64,000 nt of DNA from Bathynomus jamesi (lineage: Eukaryota; Arthropoda; Malacostraca; Isopoda; Cirolanidae): contig JAJOZX010001568.1 in assembly GCA_023014485.1 (NCBI GenBank), positions 622,501 through 686,500 of the forward strand, given 5' to 3'. Below, piece by piece: positions 10,258 through 20,175 of the stretch. Every line of letters starts with the position of its first letter. Position 1 is the stretch's first letter. Both the position numbers and the translations under genes were made by a program. The notes under the pieces are model-generated. The model made no database searches, was not told the DNA's origin, and was given only the letters and a program-made list of their open reading frames with translations.

Positions 10258-11702
10258 CTACTCAAAAGAAGTTAAGGGTCAAAAATATTTGTGCATATAA
10301 ATATAAGCTAACGAGCTAAAATGGTGACGACTAATGACAAAGTAATTCTTTGATGGCTCAAGAACAGAAAACACAAAACAAAAACTTTTGATTAGACACT
10401 AGTTTATTACCCTGATGAAAAAAAGTCATGCACCCCCCAAAGTGATGTTCACACAAGTCGCAGAAGCTTCAGTAACTGGTGTAGCCACCGTTAGCATTCA
10501 CACATTCTTGACAACGTTGGCGCATGCTGTTCATCAGGCGTTGGAAATAACGTTGAGGGATCGCTTGCCATTCTGCGACTAATCGCTGAGCCAGTTGCCG
10601 GAGGTTGACGGCAGGGACGTGATGTGATCGAACTCGCCGCCCTAGTTCATCCCACGCATGCTCAATGGGTGACAAGTCGGGTGAATATGCAGGCCAATCC
10701 ATGTGCTGAACGTTCTGCTCCTGCAGGAAGTCGGTCACCACCCTGGCACGATGAGGTCTTGCGTTGTTGTCCTGGAACCAAGCTCCTGGTCCAATCCGCT
10801 GCAGAAGTGGAATTACCAGAGGTTGAACAATCTCGTTGAGATAACGCTGACCAGTCAAATTTCCGTTGACGACGTACAGAGGGGTTCTGTGGTTCATGGA
10901 TATCTCCGCCCACACCATCACACTTCCTCCTCCAAATGGTAGATGTTGAGCAACGTTGACATCAGCAGATCTCTCTCCTTGACGACGATAAACACGAGCC
11001 CGGCCATCATTGAACTGGAGCGAGAAGCGTGACTCATCTGTGAACATTGTCTCTGCCCACTGACCACGGTTCCACCGGATATGACGTCTGCACCAATCTC
11101 GGCGAGCCCTTCTGTGACGGTCAAGTAGCGGTGGTCGGACTGCAGGACGCCGGCATCGCAAACCTCGGTCTCGCAGACGATTCCTAATGGTCTGGTCGGA
11201 CACGTTGGTGCCTCTGGTAGCTCTGAGTTGATCCCGAAGATGCCGTGCGGTCACAAAGCGCTGTCGCAACGCCGTTATCATCAGGAAGCGGTCTTCTCGT
11301 GCTGTTGTTGATCGGGGGCTTCCAGAACGGGGGCGATTCTGAACAGCATTAGTTGTCCTGAACCTCTGCCAGAGTCTGCCGATAACGCTTTGGCTTACAT
11401 TTAGACGCTGAGCCACAGTTCTCTGAGTTTGTCCATCTTGTAGCCAGCCAATGGCCCGTCCCCTGTCTTGGATGCTGAGTTGTCGTCGAACCATCTTCAA
11501 ATTTCAAGTGATGATGAATGGAAAATGCTCAGCCCTTTTATTGCTAAAATTGGCATGCATGGAATGACACTCATGCAAAACACGTGCAAATGGTGCATGA
11601 GGTGTCACAATGGGTGTTTCGAGGCAGTTTGTCAGTTTAGTCTGACTAAGTTCGTGCTTCAAATCTATGAAAAGGAAATCTGGGTTAACTTAAAAAGTTT
11701 CT
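10258..11702 (-). mobile_element. Tc1-like transposon with full-length transposase
   Basis: The left end at about 10258 (TACTCAAAAGAAGTTAAGGG) is a typical Tc1-like terminus, and a weaker inverse of it appears near 11680-11702 (GGGTTAACTTAAAAAG). The transposase fills the middle on the minus strand. The right boundary is approximate. Confidence 0.75.
10469..11500 (-). CDS. Tc1-like (DD34E-type) transposase, intact frame
   Basis: This is an uninterrupted 343-residue transposase, the usual Tc1 length. The N-terminal paired-like helix-turn-helix region (residues 5-55, QRTVAQRLNVSQSVIGRLW) is followed by a basic GSPRSTT linker and a second HTH (residues 75-115). The DDE core has FTDESR near residue 154, the ARPH region near residue 249, and SPDLSPIEHAW near residue 279. 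The usual catalytic Asp directly before NARPH is Asn here (QDNNARPH). The protein is therefore probably inactive even though the frame is open. Counting from that position gives the 34-residue spacing of the DD34E class. It ends near NGGYTSY, a typical C-terminus. Confidence 0.9.
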   Translation of the reverse strand: MKMVRRQLSIQDRGRAIGWLQDGQTQRTVAQRLNVSQSVIGRLWQRFRTTNAVQNRPRSGSPRSTTAREDRFLMITALRQRFVTARHLRDQLRATRGTNVSDQTIRNRLRDRGLRCRRPAVRPPLLDRHRRARRDWCRRHIRWNRGQWAETMFTDESRFSLQFNDGRARVYRRQGERSADVNVAQHLPFGGGSVMVWAEISMNHRTPLYVVNGNLTGQRYLNEIVQPLVIPLLQRIGPGAWFQDNNARPHRARVVTDFLQEQNVQHMDWPAYSPDLSPIEHAWDELGRRVRSHHVPAVNLRQLAQRLVAEWQAIPQRYFQRLMNSMRQRCQECVNANGGYTSY

Positions 11703-11855
11703 AAAGATAAGTGCAATGATTGCATGTCCCATAATAACGTGATGTCTATAGTCCAAATGACAACCCAAAGGGGGATATTGAAGATGTCTACTACAACACC
11801 ATTCGTGTTCCTTAGTTCCTTAGTTGGCTTACGTTAATTAAAATCGCTTTAATTA

Positions 11856-14228
11856 CACTGGCCAACAAAATGAAACTTTCTTTCCTCATCACAAACATGA
11901 TCACACTTTTCTTAATGCATCTTTCGCGCTGATTCCGAATCTGGTTTTATTTCTTTTCTAGCACGTATAGTTATATAGATACACTGGTTTTGATATTTTT
12001 AAGTTTTTGATATTGCTATAAGAAAATTTATGGATGTATACTGTAGATCACACTTAGGAATGCTAAACAACAAATACATCATATACCTTATTCAATGTAC
12101 TTATAAATAAAGAATATATACATTATTTTATTAAAAGCGCTGTGAGTGTGATTTCCTTTTGTAAATTTGGCCTGGATTGTCACGATACAGCATCCAACAA
12201 TGGTCCGCCATCATGCTTTCATTCCAATATCCTTGGTAGCGCTTCTCCATCATCTGAATATCTTGATGGAAGCGCTCTCCTTGCTCGTCACTCACTGCAC
12301 CAAGGTTTTCAGGAAAGAAGCCTAAGTGGGAATGCAGGAAGTGAATTTTTAACGACATTCGACACTCCATTTCTTTGAAGGCATCAAGGAGGTTCTTGAC
12401 TCCATCCTTATACGCAGGTGACTTGTTGCTTCCAAGAAAGTTTTCACATATCCATTTGAACGCCAGCCAAGCCTTCAATTCCAGCGGACTTAGGACTTTT
12501 TCAAATTCAGTGTCATTCAAAACCTCCCTTATTTGTGGCCCAACAAAAATTCCTTCCTTCAATTTTGCTGCAGTAACCTTCGGAAATTTCCTTGAAAGGT
12601 ATTGGAACCCTTCAGAATTGACTTTACCCATTGCTTTAACAAAATTCTTCATTAAACCAAGTTTAATGTGAAGAGGTGGCAGACAGATCTTTTGGGGATC
12701 CACTAAAGGGACAGACTGGACATTGCTTATCCCTGGGACATATGTATACCTAAGTGGCCAGTCACTTTTGGTGTAATGTTCTATAGTGGCGCGGCTGTCC
12801 CACAGGCAAAGGAAACAACAAAATTTTGTGAATCCTGACTGCATACCCATAAGCATTCCTATAACTTTTAGATCTCCACAAACATTCCATTCATGACTGT
12901 CGTATTTGATTGCCTTAAGTAGTATATCCATATTATCATATGTCTCTTTTAGATGGACGGAATGGGCAATGGGGATGGATGGCATTATATTACCATTATG
13001 CAAAAGAACTGCTTTCAGGCTTCTCTGCGACGAATCAATAAAGAGGCGCCACTCAGATGCCACATACGTCTGAGATATGGCTGTAAATAGTCCATTGATG
13101 TCATGGCAATAACAGAGAGGACCGTCTACTGAAAATAATGCTGTTAATTCAAAATTCCGCTTTCGGTAGTAACTAATACGAACATTGTTCTCAAGTAAAT
13201 TGTTCTCCTTTAGTCTTGAGGCGAGAAGCTTTGATTTCTCTTTAGACAGCGATAAGTCTCTAACAAGATCATTCAACTGTCCTTGGGTTAACTTTTTAGG
13301 CTCTAAATGTCTACCTTCAAAAGTGTACTCTGGTTCTGTAGATGGTCCGGAAACGCCAGTTGCACCTTCATCACTTTCCATGTCATCTATGATAGAATCT
13401 AGCCTATCACTTGGGAGAATTGGAATGGGCAATGTTTCATCATGTTTTACTGGTCTACGTGCTGAATCCAAGTTTGGATATACAATCTGGTGTTTGTTCT
13501 TGGCAGAAAACCCCATTAAGTTCACACTACAAAAATAACAGTCTCCATGATGATCTCTCGGCTCCCTCCATATCATGGGTATGGCAAATGGCATTGAAGC
13601 TTTCTTTTTGTTAAGCCAATCACGTAATCCATTTGAACAGCCAGAACAGATTTGATGTGGCGCCCATGGTTTATCTTGGTCACCTAGATGGCAACCAAAG
13701 TATAGCTTGTATATTTTCTTAATGTCGGTTGTAATACTTCGTCGCTGTGTTTTAGTTGTCAACTGGCCGCATACGAAACAGAACTTGTCGGGGTCATTCT
13801 TACATTGTCGAGGCATGTTGACTGACCTGAGCAAACTATAAATTAAAAAAAAATGTACACCAACTTGACACAACAAGTTCTTGGACTGGACTGATCTTTT
13901 GACACACAAAGCACGGCGTTGTTGTCTGAATCACAATGCTGCTAGACGTAAAAGCTCACACCTGAAATACATAAGATGTATAATTAAGATAATTGAAATA
14001 AATAAGATGAATAAACTAAAAAAACACAATAAAATAAACACAATCAAATGTTGAAATATTAGTATTTTGCCTATTTAAAATGGTTAAATCTGTGTAGTTA
14101 TATATATGCCTTCATCTTGAAAACTATACGTGCTAGAAAAAATCTGAATGCAGTTTTGGAATCAGCGTGACAAATGCTATCCAGCCACCACAAAGTTTAC
14201 TCTGATGAAAAATCTTTGTTGACCAGTG
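11856..14228 (-). mobile_element. Transposon A1 (Chapaev3-like), complete
   Basis: Left tip CACTGGCCAACAAA at 11856 and the inverse of CACTGGTCAACAAA ending at 14228 define the ends. TTA lies on both sides (11853-11855 and 14229-14231), a probable 3-bp target duplication. A GCGCTGA motif starts 70 bp in from the left tip, and its inverse lies 60 bp in from the right tip. A further inverted match (CTAGCACGTATAGTT) lies inside both ends. The element carries one intact transposase-like ORF. Two diverged relatives, A2 and A3, are also in this window. Confidence 0.8.
12131..13909 (-). CDS. Transposon A1 transposase-like protein
   Basis: This is an open frame of 592 codons. The natural start is probably the Met at 13816, which begins at the conserved PRQCKNDPDKFCFVCG and matches the starts of copies A2 and A3. 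The N-terminal 130 residues hold three Cys pairs (CFVC, CSGC, CYFC) plus GDQDKPWAPH, a probable zinc-binding DNA-recognition region. The core has RLFIDSS near residue 286 and VCGDLK near 342, each followed by a hydrophobic strand. It continues with FCCFLCLWD, a PPLHIKLGLMK segment and the end motif DEQGERFHQD near 545. By position, Asp, Asp and Glu in these motifs are candidate catalytic residues. I infer a DDE transposase and did not confirm it by alignment. The frame is intact, so this copy could be recently active. Confidence 0.72.
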   Translation of the reverse strand: MCVKRSVQSKNLLCQVGVHFFLIYSLLRSVNMPRQCKNDPDKFCFVCGQLTTKTQRRSITTDIKKIYKLYFGCHLGDQDKPWAPHQICSGCSNGLRDWLNKKKASMPFAIPMIWREPRDHHGDCYFCSVNLMGFSAKNKHQIVYPNLDSARRPVKHDETLPIPILPSDRLDSIIDDMESDEGATGVSGPSTEPEYTFEGRHLEPKKLTQGQLNDLVRDLSLSKEKSKLLASRLKENNLLENNVRISYYRKRNFELTALFSVDGPLCYCHDINGLFTAISQTYVASEWRLFIDSSQRSLKAVLLHNGNIMPSIPIAHSVHLKETYDNMDILLKAIKYDSHEWNVCGDLKVIGMLMGMQSGFTKFCCFLCLWDSRATIEHYTKSDWPLRYTYVPGISNVQSVPLVDPQKICLPPLHIKLGLMKNFVKAMGKVNSEGFQYLSRKFPKVTAAKLKEGIFVGPQIREVLNDTEFEKVLSPLELKAWLAFKWICENFLGSNKSPAYKDGVKNLLDAFKEMECRMSLKIHFLHSHLGFFPENLGAVSDEQGERFHQDIQMMEKRYQGYWNESMMADHCWMLYRDNPGQIYKRKSHSQRF

Positions 14229-14231
14229 TTA

Positions 14232-14427
14232 TCAACCTGAACCTATGATTTGCAAGATTTTTCTGGAATATTCGCCATAAATCCAGTTTCTCAGCTAAAA
14301 TGCTGAAAGATGGCATACAAACCATAAAATTACCAATACTAACATACTAAAATTACATGGTTCTATGTATCGTATTTGCCGAGATATGAAGGATTTAAAA
14401 GGTCTATCTCCCTTTTTTTTTTGGCCG

Positions 14428-14468
<41 letters not shown>

Positions 14469-14474
14469 TATATA
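14232..14474. other. Intron sequence, no gene seen
   Basis: Unremarkable AT-rich sequence ending in a (TA)n tract that abuts the next element. Confidence 0.6.
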
Positions 14475-15232
14475 CAGGGTGGGCCGTAAGTTTCCATACA
14501 TAGGAAAAATTAAACGTTTGTTTTTATGTTTCAGATACCCTAAGAATATGCGTTTGACGTAAGATCTTGTTTACTGATGAAGCAAATTTTTACGTCAATG
14601 GAGAGGTTAATCGGCAAAACATACGTTATTGGAGTAATGCTAACCCTAACTGGCTGAGTCCGACGAAGATGCAAGGTGTCGGTAAAGTGATGGTGTGGGC
14701 CGGGATATGGGGTGACAGAATTATTGGACCAATTTTTGTCAGTGGAAATCTTAATGCCGAAAGGTATCTTAACATGTTGCAAGAAGAGATTTTCCCATCC
14801 CTGCTAAACGAGGAAGGTAACTTCCCAGTTTACTTCCAGCAAGATGGAGCTCCACCTCATTATGGTCTTCACGTGCGTCGGTATTTGGATCAGCAGTTTC
14901 CGGATGCTTGGATTGGTCGGCGTGGTCCTGTGGAGTGGCTTCCCAGATCCCCAGATCTCACCCCCCTTGATTTCTATCTTTGGGGGCACTTGAAGGCCAT
15001 GGTGTATCAGGAAAAGATACGAGACATAAATCATCTAAAGGAACGTATCACCAACGCCATTACAAGCATAACGTCAACTGTGCTAATGCGTGTTCATCAA
15101 CAGTGGGGAACACGTATTGAAATGTGTTTTCAAAACAATGGCAACCATGTAGAGCATATTATATAAATAAAATTGGTTGTCCATAAAAAAATGTTTATTT
15201 TTCCTATGTATGGAAACTTACGGCCCACCCTG
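14475..15232 (+). mobile_element. mariner-like (DD41D) element, internally deleted
   Basis: Terminal repeats of about 38 bp (CAGGGTGGGCCGTAAGTTTC at 14475, and its inverse ending at 15232) are each flanked by TA. Between them only the catalytic half of a transposase remains; the DNA-binding half is missing between the left repeat and position 14560. Confidence 0.85.
14567..15166 (+). pseudogene. Tc1/mariner-type transposase, catalytic half (DD41D spacing)
   Basis: The open frame begins inside the catalytic domain at FTDEANF (first Asp). It continues through MVWAGIWG, then QQDGAPPHY (second Asp), then [13 protein letters not shown] (third Asp). The second and third Asp have 41 residues between them, which is the DD41D class of the IS630-Tc1-mariner group. 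The C-terminus ends at HVEHII. All three acidic residues are present, but the helix-turn-helix domains are gone. It shares the DD41D layout, not close sequence, with the palindromic copy at 44902-45796. Confidence 0.82.
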
Positions 15233-15240
15233 TATATGTA

Positions 15241-15316
15241 TATATATATATGATGAATAAAATGTTGTTGTTTGCTCCTCCCACAATTTTTTCTATGCTT
15301 ACTATATATATATGTG

Positions 15317-15349
<33 letters not shown>

Positions 15350-15531
15350 ATGAATATGTATGTATGTATGTTTATGTTTGTAACCTATATATTGCCTTGA
15401 TCTGTCCTTTCACTCCAATGTTCCTGAGGATGTCATTAGACGAAAGCGCTTGAGCACCCATTTGTGTTTCTTTTCCCTTCGTGGTTTTATTCATCATAAA
15501 TATTTTTCACGTGTCACTTTCGTGAAATAAT

Positions 15532-15540
<9 letters not shown>
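15241..15540 (+). mobile_element. Penelope-like element fragment (3' part only)
   Basis: This contains the same conserved non-coding stretch as 5905-5990, including the hammerhead motif and a TTTTATTCATCAT end, preceded by TATG/TA repeats. No coding part is left. A long (TA)n tract follows. Confidence 0.6.
15419..15456 (+). ncRNA. Hammerhead ribozyme motif, second copy
   Basis: The core CTGAGGA (15424-15430), stem II, GAAA (15442-15445) and the palindromic AGC/GCT stem III are identical to the copy at 5913. Stem I is five pairs (TGTTC with GAGCA) because the sixth position is A opposite C. The predicted cleavage is after T15451. Confidence 0.6.

Positions 15541-15597
<57 letters not shown>
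15541..15597. repeat. (TA)n microsatellite followed by a T run
   Basis: About 28 TA units, then roughly 20 T. Confidence 0.95.
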
Positions 15598-15602
<5 letters not shown>

Positions 15603-15617
15603 TTTTTTTTTTTTTTT

Positions 15618-16136
15618 CTGATAATTCATCCGTTCCCCTCCGTCTTAACTGAACATCTTTAACAACCAACCTTTACTTGTTTTTAGATGCTTCTGTTTGT
15701 ATTAGTTTTGCCTCGGAATCTGTGCTGCTTAGACTTAAGGTGTGTTCTTTTTAGTATGTGATTTTCATTTTTAATGTTTTAAAAGTTTGTGAATTTTGTT
15801 TTTTAGTTTTGGGATTTTTCCTTACATTTTGTATTTTATAGTTGTCATTCATTATGTTCTTTTTAGTGTGACTTTCATTTTTAGTGTTTTAAAGCTTGTG
15901 AATTTTTAGTTTTGGGTTTTTCCCTACATTATTTTGTATTTCATATGTCATTATGGTTTTTAATATTCTGTTTTTAACTTTTTAGAATTTTTGCATGAAG
16001 AGCATAGTTTGTGCTTGAAATGTTGCATTGTACAAAATATAGTCCCTCTCCAACATGATGGATGTTTCTTTCCTTGTCTGTGGCTTTCTGCTTAAATTGA
16101 AATTGAAGCTTGCCAGAAGCGGCCTTCACCAATATA
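15618..16136. repeat. T-rich intron sequence with a diverged ~105-bp tandem duplication
   Basis: Positions 15742-15850 and 15855-15955 repeat the same block (TTCTTTTTAGT, then TTTCATTTTTA, then AGTTTTGGG). I see no coding sequence. Confidence 0.6.
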
Positions 16137-17520
16137 AGGGTGTCAGGAAATGATTGCCCCCCCCCCCCTGTACAGAAGAAACTGAAAGGAATAGAAAAAA
16201 ACAGACAAAACCACGCGAAAGAGCGTTTAATTTTGAATAAAAAACACTTGTTTTAATATCGGGTGTTGCCCCCATTTGCAGCTCTGACGGCCATTAATCG
16301 ACGGGGGTATGATCCCAGAAGTGTCTCAAAGAGATCGGTATCATGACTCATTTCTTCAAGGACTTCGTTGATCTTTGCAGTCATAATTTCTGTTGAATCC
16401 CGATTCTGAATGGGTTGTTCCAGCATTAAGGACTCCACCCGATCCTTCATGATGGATCCGACATGTTCACAGACATTACGATCGGGAGAATTGCCAGGCC
16501 ATTCATTATTTCCGAAAAAATCAATGTTATTGTCCTTAAGCAGTTGAGTCGCAAGTGCTTTCATACAGGGGGCTTTGTCGTGAAGAAAGGTTGCCTGTTC
16601 AACATCCAAAACACACTCGGGGTCTTTCAAAAACGGAATTACATGTTGGGCTAAAATTACATTTCGAAAATAAGGCCCATCCCAACTGGTTCCTCTTGGT
16701 TTGATAACCCAGATGAGCTTCCGAATAGAGAACATAATGAAAACACCCACACATGCTGGATTTTTTACTATTTCTCGATACTTCTGGTCGTCTGGGACTT
16801 CATCAGGAGTTGTTGCCCAAACCCGATCATTCTGAAAATTTGGTTTTCTGGAGACATAAACGAAGAATTCATCGCTGACAACCAAGTGAAGGAAATCGTC
16901 TTCCGTCCATTCCTCAAGATAATCACAAAACCCTAGCCGATCTTCAATATTAAGATCACTCTTCCGTGGCTTAGCTATTTCATGCCAAGCACTCAAGCCT
17001 TGGCGAACTCGAAATTGATGCACAAGTTGCCGATTGACTATCTTACCACGACGGATAAGTATCTCTTTCGCTACCTCAGAGCAGCTCTTCTTTCGGCGCC
17101 GTGATGCAGCAAGCACAATGTCTTTCGATTCTTGAGATAATTTCTCCGGTCTTCCTCCTCGAAATTCTGTTTCACAATCTTCAGGATTCTTATTCCAATT
17201 CCTTTTGACAGTCTTCTGATCTTTTTAATCTCTCAGCCACCCAGTGTCGAGTTATGAAAGTTGCACCAGCTTCCTTTGCTTCACGAAATGTAACAGCTCG
17301 AATGCGGTCAAGAACTCGCTTTTTCTCTGAATCGTTCAAAATAGATGATGCCATGGTTTCTGTGGGGAAAAAAATGGTAAGAATTAAAATCACAGGGATA
17401 GAATATAATGGTTTTTATTCAGATTTTAACGCTCTTTCAAGTGGTCTCGCCGGTTTTTATCTATCTCTTCTAGTTTTTGCTCTACAGTGGGGGGGGGGCA
17501 ATCATTTCCTGACACCCCGG
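16137..17520 (-). mobile_element. Tc1/mariner-type element (DD36E) with poly-C terminal repeats
   Basis: The left end GGGTGTCAGGAAATGATTG runs into 12 C (16138-16168). The right end is its inverse, with 10 G (17489-17518). TA lies outside each end (16135-16136 and 17521-17522). The transposase is on the minus strand with one frameshift. Confidence 0.85.
16253..17393 (-). pseudogene. IS630-Tc1-mariner transposase (DD36E spacing), one frameshift
   Basis: The N-terminal HTH half begins near 17355 (MASSILNDSEKK, then TFITRHWVAERL). The frame shifts at about 17216-17226. The rest is open to 16253 (287 codons in that frame). Catalytic motifs are VVSDEFF (first Asp), LHDKAPC (second Asp) and PDRNVCEHVG (Glu). 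The last two have 36 residues between them, matching the DD36E class. The third motif is VCEHVG where most relatives have PIENLW. The C-terminus reads NGGNTRY. With one frameshift and otherwise clean sequence, this is a fairly young dead copy. Confidence 0.85.
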
Positions 17521-17522
17521 TA

Positions 17523-18126
17523 TATATTACAGGGTTCATAGGCGGTTTAATACAAATATACGTTGCATGTGCTAGGTTTAGTGTGGGTTTGCGGATGATC
17601 TTTAATTGACAATTATTTCTTATGGCCGTTTGAAGCCCCTTTATTTTCTAAAGTTACCCTCAGCTTACGAGAGAAGTTTGCGAGGTAAAGAAACAACTAA
17701 ATTCCTCATTAAATTTTATTACTAAAAAAAATTTCAAGTGTCCGTTATTGAAAGTTAATTTCTACGTAATTTATAACTCTTATTTCATTAATAATTTAAA
17801 TAACTGTCTTCAATATTAAGTAGTAAAATAATTCTTAACAGTTTTGGGTTGGTTCAATCTTAAATAATACAATCAAAACTTATTGTTGAAGAGAAACGAA
17901 TTTTCAAAACAAATATTGGCACTTCTTTAAATAATGCAACCTTAAAACTGGTAAACAATTCTTTATTAATTTTATAATTAATCTATTAAACGTCACTTTT
18001 TTTAACTTTTATAAGCACCGATACAAGATACGAGTATAACTTGTCGATAACGCTTAAGAAGTTAAACTCCAGTTTATGAGACAGCGATTTTATTTTAATG
18101 TATGATTCAAACTCAGAACGTATATC
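17523..18126. other. Intron sequence, no gene seen
   Basis: AT-rich sequence with no recognisable ORF or repeat boundary. Confidence 0.5.
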
Positions 18127-18710
18127 GGGTGATTTTTTAAACATGTCACACTTTAAAAGGTTTGTATTTTTTTATTAACTGAAATAAAAGCATGAAATTT
18201 TTACTGTACCTTCTCTACGCATGGGGAATTAGTTCCCTAGTGCAAAACATGCTCTGTGATGTCTTCTCAGCTCACTAACAACAAAATTTTGCGATACTCT
18301 GGAAAAAGTATCTATTAAAATCTGAGAAACCTCTTGTTCAATTGAGCCTTTCAATTCTTCGAGTATTGTGTGTGGATTCCTTTTAAACATTCTATCTTTT
18401 AAATAACCCCACAAGTAAAATTCACAGGGGTTTAGATCTGGTGTTGTTGGTGGCCATGATATTCCCTTATCATAAACCGCAGGAAATCTGTTGGACAGGA
18501 CTCTTCCGTCTGAAGTATCGTGTAAGTATTACGAGCCGAAGGGACATCACGTAGAACATGTTTTGCACTAAGGAACTAATTCTCCACGTGTAGAGGAGGT
18601 ACAGTGAAAATTTCATGTTTTTATTTATTAAAAAATACAAACCTTTTCCAGTAACTGAACGGCGTTTGGTCGGGGACATATTAAGGTGTCAGATGTTTGA
18701 AAATTCACCC
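18127..18710 (-). mobile_element. mariner-type foldback element with transposase remnant
   Basis: The terminal repeats are GGGTGATTTTTTAAACATGT at 18127 and a diverged inverse ending at 18710. Inside, about 100 bp of each arm also pair (18160-18255 with 18540-18650). Between the arms, on the minus strand at 18229-18470, lies a transposase tail with PDLNPCEFYLWGYLKD. The N-terminal and central parts are gone. Confidence 0.75.
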
Positions 18711-19322
18711 TTAATACTAAATAGATTATCATCAATAAAAATGTATTTATTAATAGATGTATTTCAAACTTTTTAACCTAAATCTCGTAGATTTTTCGAG
18801 TAATAACTCCACAAAATAGTCTATCAGACTGTCACTTCATTAACAGAGCAGAGAAGAACTACAGAAACACTGCTTCTCTATTGGTAATAACGGCCCTTTT
18901 CATTGAAAACTATCTCTAAACTCCACCTGCCTTACGAAGGTTTGTCTTCGGCATTCAATGCGCAGGTTTTCTTAATAGTGACGCTTAACAAGCCATAGTT
19001 TTATATGTTTACAGTGAACCAAAGTCATATCGTAACAAAAAAAGAAAAAAAAAAGATTTTTACCCCAAAATAAAAGGTCTTAAAGTTAACTTCTCTTCCT
19101 TAGCGTTATTTTAACTGTGCGATTACTCTGGACATGATGCTATGGGCTCTCTACGAGAATACTATTTCTACTTCCCAATTTAAAAAGCTTTAATTTTCAC
19201 ACGAAATTAAAACTCTTTCATCACTAACTTTTTTCGCGTTACGACAACAGATTCGGGCAAAAGAATGAATATTCACACGATACAATAATGGCTTAATTCC
19301 TAAAAATGGTTTCTCATTACAG

Positions 19323-19494
19323 GTTGAAACCATTGGAGACGCTTACATGGTCGTGGGTGGAGTTCCAAACAGAAGAGAAGATCACGCTTCTCAAGTAGCT
19401 ACAATGGCTCTGGATCTTTTGCACCTGTCAGGAAAATTTCGAATCAGACACTTGCATAACATCCCTTTGATGCTTAGGATTGGCATCCACAGTG
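19323..19494 (+). CDS. Receptor guanylate cyclase exon (catalytic domain, metal and substrate region)
   Basis: This exon codes for part of the class III cyclase catalytic domain, which makes cGMP from GTP. It opens with [13 protein letters not shown], the block holding the second metal-binding Asp and the start of the substrate pocket. It continues with a helix ([13 protein letters not shown]) and ends at LRIGIHS plus one base of the next Gly codon. The acceptor is TTACAG before 19323 and the donor is GTAAAT after 19494. Splicing to the next exon keeps the frame (phase 1). Upstream catalytic and kinase-like exons are not in the window, so the left intron exceeds 19 kb. The close match to the receptor type is from family knowledge; which paralogue is not decided. 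Confidence 0.92.
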
Positions 19495-19572
19495 GTAAAT
19501 CATAAGTTTAATAGAATTGAATTAAATTTTATTGGCAAGCAAGTAAATATATCAATGGCTTTATCTATTCAT

Positions 19573-19835
19573 TTTATTTAGCGTTACATGAACAAAATCG
19601 AATTTGGTAATGTCGACATTCGACCTTATGCGAGTATATGGATTTCACATTTCAAACTGCATTTCACATTTTCAATAAAAATTCCTAACCTAACCAGACC
19701 TAACCTAACGTAGCGTAACCTAAATGGGCATAATATAACCTAACCCAACTTAACGTAACCTAATTTAAAGTAACTTTTTAATATTACCATGATGCGTGTC
19801 GACATTGCGCAGATCGACTTTGTTCCGCTACTCGA
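19573..19835. repeat. Interspersed repeat with CTAACC pentamers, copy 2
   Basis: Collinear with 9430-9712: same start, the same pentamer run in the middle (TAACCTAAC variants), and the same GATCGACTTTGTTCCGCTAC end. It lies about 80 bp after the donor of the first cyclase exon. Confidence 0.7.
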
Positions 19836-19943
19836 TTTCATCGACCCGTTGAGAAAATTTCCATACTGAATAATACAAGTACAGTGCAATGAGAACCTGT
19901 AAATTACCAACTGTGAAAGCGACACAGAACGTAAAATGTACAT

Positions 19944-20175
19944 TGGTGGCTTATATGAAGCACTCCTAGGAAGTGGCTGAACGACAAAAGTAAAAAACGC
20001 CAGAAAACGCAGTTAAGAGTTGTATCAACTTGATACAACTTTTGAACTTTTGAAGATATTTCGACGAAATATGTTCAAAAGTTCAAAAGTTATTCCACTT
20101 TCAAATTGGTACAACTTCAACTACGTTTTTTACTTTTGTCGCTTAGCCACTTCTTCCTCGGGGCCTCATATAAAT
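19944..20175. mobile_element. Palindromic MITE
   Basis: The arms GAAGTGGCTGAACGACAAAA (19970) and its inverse (20132-20155) carry on outward over TTATATGA and inward over AAAAAACG. The centre contains shorter internal hairpins (TTTTGAACTTTTGAA). There is no coding capacity. Confidence 0.65.

Noticed and set aside
11856..14228. Transib/RAG1-like assignment because of CAC-starting tips
   Set aside because: Transib makes 5-bp duplications and its C-terminal catalytic motif differs from DEQGERFHQD. The TTA flanks fit a 3-bp duplication better.
14570..14585. Another hammerhead core (CTGATGA)
   Set aside because: No GAAA partner or stems. It is the FTDEA codon context of the transposase. The same word at 10412 near the Tc1 end also lacks partners.
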